Below, one piece after another: positions 1 through 4,611 of a DNA stretch of 5,912 bases (position 1 is the stretch's first letter; every line of letters starts with the position of its first letter). Where the stretch lies: positions 1-5,912 of the forward strand of contig JAAZNO010000134.1 of the NCBI GenBank assembly GCA_012798275.1, read 5' to 3'. The notes beneath the pieces are model-generated. The model saw only the letters and a program-made list of their open reading frames with translations, was not told the origin of the DNA and did no database searches. The position numbers and the translations under genes are program-made. Source of the stretch: Chloroflexota bacterium (GTDB lineage: Bacteria; Chloroflexota; Anaerolineae; B4-G1; SLSP01).

Positions 1-2381
1 CGCGCGTAGAGCAAGAGGGGAATCACCCGCCGCGGGTCGCGCGGCCCCAACAACGTCTGCCGGGTCAACAACATCTCGTAATGCTGCTCCTGGAGCAGCT
101 CCAGAAACCCTTCCAGGCCGCGCTTCAGGCGCGCGGTCTCCGTCAACTCCGACCACAGCAAACACTGCCACAGGCGCGTGACCGCCTGTCCATACATGTC
201 GGCGCATTCATGGAAGGTGCCCAACGCCTGCGCCAGCCACTCCGTCGCCAGGTCCTTCTTCCGCGCCAACACATACGTGGCCCCCAACGAGACGCGAATC
301 AGCCCCGCAATCCAGGCATCGCCCGCCTGTTCGGCGAGAGAAATGCCCTGCGCGGCCGCCCGTTCGGCGCCATCGAGCAGCCCCTGAAAACCGTGCGCCC
401 GCGTCAGACCCCAATACGCCTCCACCTGCAAGCGCGGCACGGCCAGCATCTCGCTCCAACGGATGGCTTCCCGATACCCCTGGCAGGCTTCGTCGTAACT
501 GTGCGGATCATTGAGGAGCAGCCAGGCGTGCCCCTGCCGGATGTAGCCGACGGCGGTGACGAAGGGGGAGTGCAACGCGCGCCCCCGTTCCGTGCCCTCC
601 ACGGCATACCGGTAGGCCGCTTCCCCCTCGCCCTGGAGCGACAAGATCAGCGACAGCAGCAGCAGCGATTCCCGATGCGCCCGCGGACGCTGGACGGGCT
701 GCTGACGTTCATTCTTGACTTGCTGCTCCAGGACCTGCCGCGCCTGCGCCAATCGCCCCGTGCGCAGCATCACCCGCACCGCCAGCTCCGCCTCATCGGG
801 ACCTTCCTCGCGCAAAGCCCGCGCCTGCGCCTGCAAGGCCTGAGCTTCCTCAGGCCGTCCCAGATTCAGGCGATTTTCGGCCAGCAGCTCCAGCAAATTG
901 GCGCGCGCTTCACGGTCTCCCTGCCCATCGGAGAAGCGCAGCGCCTCTTGCAGGATGCTCTCCGCCTGGCTGGGATTCACCGTGTCGAGGTACACGCGCG
1001 CTTGCCCGCGCAATGCCTGCCCGACAGCGCCGGCGTCACCCAGCTGGCGCGCTCGCTGCTCCGCCTGCCGATACCAGCCCAGGGCCTCGTTGAACCGGCT
1101 GCGCAAGCGGGCCACGTCCCCCCAATACGCCAGCAGGCGCGGATGGAGTTCCAACAGGGCCGGCGGCAGCGCGTTGAGCCATTCCAGGAGCATGTCCAGC
1201 CGCCCGGCGCGCACCAACGTATATCCCAACGTGTCGAGCGCCGTCGCCGCCTCTTCATACGCCGCCGCCGCCAGCAGATGCTCGACCGCCTGCTCCAGGT
1301 CGCCGTTCTGGCGGAAGCACGCCGCCGCCTGGCGGTGATAGGCCTGCACCTCCGGCTTTTCCAGCCGCTGCAAGAGAAATTCGCGGAAGAGATGGTGATA
1401 GCGGTACTGCCCGTCCCCCAGGTCCACCACCAGCAAGTTATTCTCCAACAACACGCGCAACAACTGCACGCTATCGTTCGCGCCGCGGAGACAGTCGCAG
1501 ATCGGCGCACTCATCACCCGCAACACCGCCGTCATGCGCAGGAAGGCCCGCAATTCGGCGGGCTGCTGCTCCAAAATCTCCTGCGCCAGATAGGCAAAGA
1601 GCTGTTGATCCGGTCCCGAAAGTCGCGCCAGCGCCTGCGGCAGAGCGGTGACGGCGCCACTGCGCAATCCCTGCCACAGCAATTGCAAAGCGATCGCCCA
1701 GCCCTCGGTCTTGGCGAGGATGGCCTCCAGCACTTCTGGTGACAGCTGCTGGTCGTACTTTTCACGGAACAGCGCCGCGATCTCCTCCGCCGTGAACGCG
1801 AGCTCCGCCTGCCCGAGCTCCAACACCTCGCCCTTGACGCGCCACGCGAGCAAGGAAGGCAATTCCGGCGGATAGCGCGTGGAGAGGATCACGTGCAAAC
1901 GCGCCGGCGCATAGGCGATGAGGCGATCCAGCACCGCCAGCAGGCCTCGCGCCTCGTGCAACCGATGCGCATCATCGAGCACCAGCACGACCGGCGTGCG
2001 TCCCTCTTCGACGAGGGCATTGAGCAGCACATCTACAAATGCCGCGCCGGCGTCCAAAGTGCGCCCCTCGAAGCCCTCCAACACGGCCAGGGGCGTGTCG
2101 GCGAGGTTGGGAAGCGCTTCACGGAAGCTGTAGAAGAGGCGCGGCAAGAACACCGAGGGATCGGCGTCCTCACGTTCGAGGTGATACCAGGCGAGGGTCA
2201 TCCCCGTCTGCGCCAGCCCGGCCAGGGCCGTGCTCTTGCCATACCCCGTCCCCGCCTGCACAATGGTCAGGCGGTAATCGAGCGCTTCACGCAGCCGATT
2301 CAAAACGCGCGGACGCTCCAAAATGCGCCGATGCAGCAATGGCGGTATGAGTTTGGTGCGGACAATCAAATCACGTGACAC
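1..2381 (-). CDS. MalT/LuxR-like STAND ATPase transcriptional regulator with TPR region, C-terminus cut off by window edge
   Basis: Reading the minus strand from 2381 gives 793 codons with no stop, running off the left edge. The N-terminus (about residues 9-30, TKLIPP then ERPRVLNRL) is the usual opening of MalT-type regulators. Walker A is AGTGYGKS (43-50), Walker B is VVLVLDDAH (131-139), and a sensor-like LSTR lies at 166-169. TEGWAIALQL (225-234) and YRYHHLFREFL (326-336) are typical of the MalT ATPase and winged-helix modules. From about residue 350 on, the chain is Ala/Leu/Arg/Gln-rich helical repeats resembling TPRs, which in MalT bind the inducer. The DNA-binding domain should lie beyond the edge; LuxR-type or SARP/BTAD-type are both possible. 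The GTG start is chosen because AAGGA lies 7 nt upstream and the conserved region begins at once. An in-frame TTG at 2396 would add five residues. The gene diverges from a phosphofructokinase gene. The inducer is unknown. The ATPase class is well supported; the regulatory role is inferred from family. Confidence 0.88.
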   Translation of the reverse strand, partial: MSRDLIVRTKLIPPLLHRRILERPRVLNRLREALDYRLTIVQAGTGYGKSTALAGLAQTGMTLAWYHLEREDADPSVFLPRLFYSFREALPNLADTPLAVLEGFEGRTLDAGAAFVDVLLNALVEEGRTPVVLVLDDAHRLHEARGLLAVLDRLIAYAPARLHVILSTRYPPELPSLLAWRVKGEVLELGQAELAFTAEEIAALFREKYDQQLSPEVLEAILAKTEGWAIALQLLWQGLRSGAVTALPQALARLSGPDQQLFAYLAQEILEQQPAELRAFLRMTAVLRVMSAPICDCLRGANDSVQLLRVLLENNLLVVDLGDGQYRYHHLFREFLLQRLEKPEVQAYHRQAAACFRQNGDLEQAVEHLLAAAAYEEAATALDTLGYTLVRAGRLDMLLEWLNALPPALLELHPRLLAYWGDVARLRSRFNEALGWYRQAEQRARQLGDAGAVGQALRGQARVYLDTVNPSQAESILQEALRFSDGQGDREARANLLELLAENRLNLGRPEEAQALQAQARALREEGPDEAELAVRVMLRTGRLAQARQVLEQQVKNERQQPVQRPRAHRESLLLLSLILSLQGEGEAAYRYAVEGTERGRALHSPFVTAVGYIRQGHAWLLLNDPHSYDEACQGYREAIRWSEMLAVPRLQVEAYWGLTRAHGFQGLLDGAERAAAQGISLAEQAGDAWIAGLIRVSLGATYVLARKKDLATEWLAQALGTFHECADMYGQAVTRLWQCLLWSELTETARLKRGLEGFLELLQEQHYEMLLTRQTLLGPRDPRRVIPLLLYA

Positions 2382-2388
2382 GCGGCAG

Positions 2389-2393
2389 TCCTT
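2389..2393 (-). promoter_or_regulatory. Ribosome binding site of the STAND regulator
   Basis: AAGGA on the minus strand lies 7 nt before the GTG at 2381. It decides between that GTG and the in-frame TTG at 2396, whose own upstream purine run (GGGGGAAAG) is also possible but sits close to it. The reading frame is closed further upstream by TGA at 2418-2420, so no longer start is available. Confidence 0.6.
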
Positions 2394-2410
2394 CAATCGC
2401 TTTCCCCCTG

Positions 2411-2438
2411 ATTGTAATCAATTTGTCCCCCTGGACAA
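2411..2438 (-). promoter_or_regulatory. Candidate sigma70-like promoter of the STAND regulator
   Basis: On the minus strand, TTGTCC (2438-2433, 4 of 6 matches to the -35 consensus) and TACAAT (2416-2411, 5 of 6 matches to the -10 consensus) are separated by 16 nt. Transcription would start near 2404, giving a leader of about 22 nt that contains the AAGGA ribosome binding site. The -35 element lies inside the right arm of the inverted repeat at 2419-2442, and the left arm fills much of the spacer, so anything bound to the repeat would be expected to block this promoter. The -35 match is weak and could be an accident of the repeat. Confidence 0.45.
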
Positions 2439-2442
2439 ATTG
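2419..2442. repeat. Perfect inverted repeat, candidate operator between divergent genes
   Basis: Two perfect 10-bp arms, CAATTTGTCC and GGACAAATTG, flank a 4-nt spacer (CCCT). The repeat lies in the divergent intergenic region, 17 nt upstream of the -35 element of the kinase promoter and overlapping the predicted regulator promoter. Its centre is about 62 bp upstream of the predicted kinase transcription start. There is no T-tract following either arm and no gene end nearby, so a terminator is unlikely. The symmetry suggests a site for a dimeric DNA-binding protein; which protein is not known. It could be the adjacent regulator or an unrelated one. Confidence 0.6.
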
Positions 2443-2459
2443 CGCCCGCCTGCCCACAC

Positions 2460-2486
2460 TTGAAAAACCGACAAAACCTTTATAAT
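2460..2486 (+). promoter_or_regulatory. Sigma70-like promoter of the phosphofructokinase-NUDIX unit
   Basis: TTGAAA (2460-2465, 5 of 6) and a perfect TATAAT (2481-2486) are separated by 15 nt, shorter than the usual 17. The surrounding bases are A/T-rich against a GC-rich background. Transcription would begin near 2493, giving a leader of about 94 nt. The short spacer, combined with an inverted repeat centred near -62, would suit activator dependence, but that is inference. Confidence 0.65.
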
Positions 2487-2549
2487 GTATAGAGGGACTT
2501 GCCTGAGGCTGCAATCCGCCTGCGAGCCGGTACCCAACAAACAAGGCGT

Positions 2550-2564
2550 TGGAGTCATGGAGTC
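2550..2564 (+). repeat. Short direct repeat in the kinase leader
   Basis: TGGAGTC occurs twice with one base between copies (2550-2556 and 2558-2564), just before a run of six T and 11 nt before the AAGGAG ribosome binding site. The second copy overlaps a six-codon mini-ORF (ATG at 2557, TAA at 2575-2577) whose stop touches the ribosome binding site. Either could be chance; no known leader-control element is recognised. Confidence 0.3.
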
Positions 2565-2586
2565 TTTTTTAAACTAAGGAGACATT

Positions 2587-3870
2587 ATGATCACACAAGA
2601 AAATCACAAAAAACTAGCCATCATCGTCGGCGGTGGCCCCGCTCCCGGTATCAATGGAGTCATTCATTCCGTGACCATCGAGGCCATCAACGAGGGGCTC
2701 GAAGTGTTCGGCATCCTCGATGGGTATACGCATCTGGTAAAAGGCGAACTCAAGGCCCTGCCCTTGACCATTCAAGACGTCAGCCGGATCCATCTGCGCG
2801 GCGGCTCGATCCTCCACACCGCCCGCACCAATCCCACCGCCTCGCCCGAAGCCATGCGCAATACCGTCCAAACCCTGCTTGATGCCGGCGTGAGCTATCT
2901 GGTTTCTATCGGCGGAGATGACACGGCCTTCTCCGCTTACAAAGTCGCGCAATTCGCCCGCGAACAGCGAGGCGCCTCCCTCCAGGTCGTCCATGTCCCC
3001 AAAACCATTGACAACGACGTCCCGCTGCCCTATGGCGTCCCGACCTTTGGTTACGAGACCGCCCGCGAGGTAGGCGCGCGCGTGATGATGAACATCATGG
3101 AAGACGCCCTCACCGGGCAGCGCTGGTTCCTGGTCGTCACCATGGGCCGTAAAGCCGGGCACCTGGCCATGGGCATCGGCAAGGGCTCCGGGGCCACCCT
3201 CACCCTGATCCCCGAAGAATGGGAAGGCCGGCGGATCCGCCTGCAAGAGGTGGTGGACATCCTGGCTACCTCCCTGATCATGCGCCTGGTGGATGGCAAG
3301 CCCTACGGTGTGGCCCTGGTGGCTGAAGGCGTCATCGAAGAGATCGAGCCAGACGACCTGAAGGATCTCAAAACCGTGGAGCGCGACGCGCACGGCCACA
3401 TTCGCCTCTCCGAAATCAACTTCTCCGACATCGTCAAACGTACGCTGCGCGACCAACTCAAGGAATTGGGCATCAACGTCAACATCGTCAACCTCGACCT
3501 GGGCTACGAGATGCGCTGCGCCCCGCCCATCGCCTATGACATTGATTACACCCGCAGCCTCGGCGAAGCCGCTGTGGATTTCCTGCTGGACGGCGGCACC
3601 GACGCCATCATCGCCCTGGCGGACGACCGCATCATCCCCCTGCCCTTTGAAAGCATGATGGACCCAGAAACTGGCCGCACGCAGGTCCGCAAGGTGAGAA
3701 TTGATTCCTTTGCCTATCAATCCTCGCTGCGATTCCAGATCCGGCTCAAGCCCCAGCATGCCGACGACGAAGAGCTATGGAAACGGATGGCCGCGCAGAC
3801 GAATCTCACGACGGAACAATTCAAGGCGCGCTTCGGCTACCTCTCAGGGATTGCCGCCCGCCCCTTCTAA
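2587..3870 (+). CDS. 6-phosphofructokinase, probably diphosphate (PPi)-dependent
   Basis: This cytosolic glycolytic enzyme converts fructose 6-phosphate to fructose 1,6-bisphosphate. The 427-residue protein has the family motifs in order: GGGPAPGIN (15-23), RGGSIL (71-76), GGDD (109-112), PKTIDND (138-144, with D142 matching the catalytic Asp127 of E. coli PfkA), MGR (186-188), AEG (246-248, E247 matching the sugar-binding Glu222) and GYEMR (306-310). Asp112 and Lys139 replace the two glycines (104 and 124) of ATP enzymes. This pair is the known signature of PPi-using forms, which run reversibly and can serve glycolysis or gluconeogenesis. Length exceeds the 320 residues of E. coli PfkA and is near the longer PPi-type enzymes of other bacteria. 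The start has AAGGAG 5 nt upstream. A NUDIX gene follows 2 nt after the stop. Family assignment is very secure; phosphoryl donor is inferred from two residues. Confidence 0.93.
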   Translation: MITQENHKKLAIIVGGGPAPGINGVIHSVTIEAINEGLEVFGILDGYTHLVKGELKALPLTIQDVSRIHLRGGSILHTARTNPTASPEAMRNTVQTLLDAGVSYLVSIGGDDTAFSAYKVAQFAREQRGASLQVVHVPKTIDNDVPLPYGVPTFGYETAREVGARVMMNIMEDALTGQRWFLVVTMGRKAGHLAMGIGKGSGATLTLIPEEWEGRRIRLQEVVDILATSLIMRLVDGKPYGVALVAEGVIEEIEPDDLKDLKTVERDAHGHIRLSEINFSDIVKRTLRDQLKELGINVNIVNLDLGYEMRCAPPIAYDIDYTRSLGEAAVDFLLDGGTDAIIALADDRIIPLPFESMMDPETGRTQVRKVRIDSFAYQSSLRFQIRLKPQHADDEELWKRMAAQTNLTTEQFKARFGYLSGIAARPF

Positions 3871-3872
3871 CC

Positions 3873-4409
3873 ATGCAGCCCTGGAAAACTCTCGCGCGAC
3901 GGACGGTCCTACACTGCGGACGTTTTCTCACCGTTGAAAGCCACACTGTCGCGCTGCCGGATGGGCGCATCATCGAGGAGTGGCCCTGGATCATCACGCC
4001 GGACTACGTCAACGTCGTCGCAGTGACGGTCGAGGGCCGCTTTCTGTGCTTCGAGCAAACCAAATACGCCCTCGGCGGGACCTCGCTCGCTGTGGTAGGC
4101 GGCTACCTGGAGCCGGGCGAGGCCCCCTTAACCGCCGCGCAACGTGAGCTGTTGGAGGAAACCGGTTACGCCGCGCCGACCTGGCGCTCCCTGGGCAGGT
4201 ATGCCGTAGACGGCAATCGGGGCGCGGGCCATGCGCATCTCTTCCTCGCCCAAGAGGCCGCGCCCGTGGCCGAAATCCATGCCGACGACCTGGAAGAGCA
4301 ACGCCTGCTGCTCCTCAGCCGCGCGGAAGTCGAAGCCGCCCTCAGCGCGGGGGAATTCAAATTGCTGTCGTGGGCCGCCGCGCTGAGCCTGGCGCTGCAG
4401 GGCTTGTGA
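3873..4409 (+). CDS. NUDIX hydrolase, possibly ADP-ribose pyrophosphatase-like
   Basis: This 178-residue protein contains a complete Nudix box, G-x5-E-x7-REL-LEE-x-G-Y, at residues 77-99 (glycine 77, glutamate 83, then RELLEETGY). The glutamates bind the divalent metal used to split a nucleoside diphosphate linked to another group. The N-terminal part, WKTLARRTV then LPDGRIIEEW (4-13, 28-37), resembles the dimerising beta-strands of ADP-ribose/NDP-sugar hydrolases. The proline found about 16 residues after the box in classic ADP-ribose pyrophosphatases is not evident, so the substrate is left open. The ATG at 3873 lies 2 nt after the phosphofructokinase stop and has no clear ribosome binding site, which suggests translational coupling. 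A longer reading frame from 3777 exists, but its first 32 codons lie over the kinase's C-terminal coding sequence and show no NUDIX features. Confidence 0.9.
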   Translation: MQPWKTLARRTVLHCGRFLTVESHTVALPDGRIIEEWPWIITPDYVNVVAVTVEGRFLCFEQTKYALGGTSLAVVGGYLEPGEAPLTAAQRELLEETGYAAPTWRSLGRYAVDGNRGAGHAHLFLAQEAAPVAEIHADDLEEQRLLLLSRAEVEAALSAGEFKLLSWAAALSLALQGL

Positions 4410-4411
4410 AC

Positions 4412-4454
4412 CCTGGCGCCCCGACCCGTTTGAGCGGACACGCTTTCCGCCAGG
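4412..4454 (+). other. Imperfect stem-loop after the NUDIX gene
   Basis: CCTGGCG (4412-4418) pairs with CGCCAGG (4448-4454), and a smaller hairpin AGCG/CGCT with a GACA loop (4433-4444) can form inside. It begins 3 nt after the NUDIX stop, where a transcript end is expected. No T-tract follows, so a standard Rho-independent terminator is not supported; it could protect the 3' end of the transcript or be chance in GC-rich DNA. Confidence 0.35.
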
Positions 4455-4475
4455 CCCAGGAACGGCACGGCTCTG

Positions 4476-4498
4476 ACCTGGCACTTTCTCACCCAGGT
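4476..4498 (+). other. Small hairpin upstream of the TPR gene promoter
   Basis: ACCTGG (4476-4481) and CCAGGT (4493-4498) form a perfect 6-bp stem with an 11-nt loop. It ends 11 nt before the -35 element of the next promoter and is followed by A-rich rather than T-rich sequence on the plus strand. It could be a weak transcript end or a protein site; evidence is symmetry alone. Confidence 0.3.
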
Positions 4499-4508
4499 AA
4501 GAAACCCG

Positions 4509-4537
4509 TTGACTTTTCCATCAAAACGTAGCATAAT
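4509..4537 (+). promoter_or_regulatory. Sigma70-like promoter of the TPR protein gene
   Basis: TTGACT (4509-4514, 5 of 6) and CATAAT (4532-4537, 5 of 6) stand at the ideal 17-nt spacing, in an A/T-rich patch between GC-rich genes. Transcription would start near 4544, giving a leader of about 68 nt that contains a 14-bp palindrome. This promoter separates the TPR gene from the upstream kinase-NUDIX unit. Confidence 0.72.
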
Positions 4538-4568
4538 GAAGATACAACGACCCAGAGGATGAAATCGC

Positions 4569-4582
4569 GTGTTCATGAACAC
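4569..4582. repeat. 14-bp perfect palindrome in the TPR gene leader, candidate operator
   Basis: GTGTTCATGAACAC reads the same on both strands without a spacer. It lies about 25 bp downstream of the predicted transcription start and 18 nt before the AGGAGG ribosome binding site, a typical place for a repressor site. The binding protein is unknown. As RNA it would form only a weak hairpin because there is no loop, so a DNA-level role is more likely than an RNA one. Confidence 0.5.
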
Positions 4583-4611
4583 CCTCCCAAACCACGGATG
4601 AGGAGGACATC

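Noticed and set aside
81..1742. Long plus-strand open frame of 553 codons opposite the STAND regulator
   Set aside because: It is codon-aligned with the regulator on the other strand. Sense TTA, CTA and TCA codons, which would give antisense stops, are rare in this GC-rich gene. The product is Gln/Arg/Leu/Pro-rich with no recognisable motif, while the minus strand encodes clear Walker motifs.
1893..2378. Plus-strand open frame of 161 codons opposite the regulator's ATPase domain
   Set aside because: It is antisense to the Walker A and Walker B coding sequence and has no motif or ribosome binding site of its own; the same codon-aligned shadow effect explains it.
2419..2442. Inverted repeat as a Rho-independent terminator
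   Set aside because: No gene ends here on either strand; both flanking genes start away from it, and no T-tract follows the arms.
2614..3759. Minus-strand open frame of 381 codons opposite the phosphofructokinase
   Set aside because: It is in exact codon register with the kinase, whose motifs are unambiguous. The Gly/Asp/Val/His-rich translation is what reversed kinase codons give.
3777..3872. Longer start for the NUDIX gene
   Set aside because: The extra 32 codons overlap the end of the kinase gene in another frame and do not resemble any NUDIX N-terminus. The ATG at 3873 begins right at the conserved WKTL region.
4575..4601. Eight-codon leader ORF before the TPR gene
   Set aside because: Its ATG falls inside the 14-bp palindrome and it has no ribosome binding site at a usable distance, so chance is the simpler explanation.
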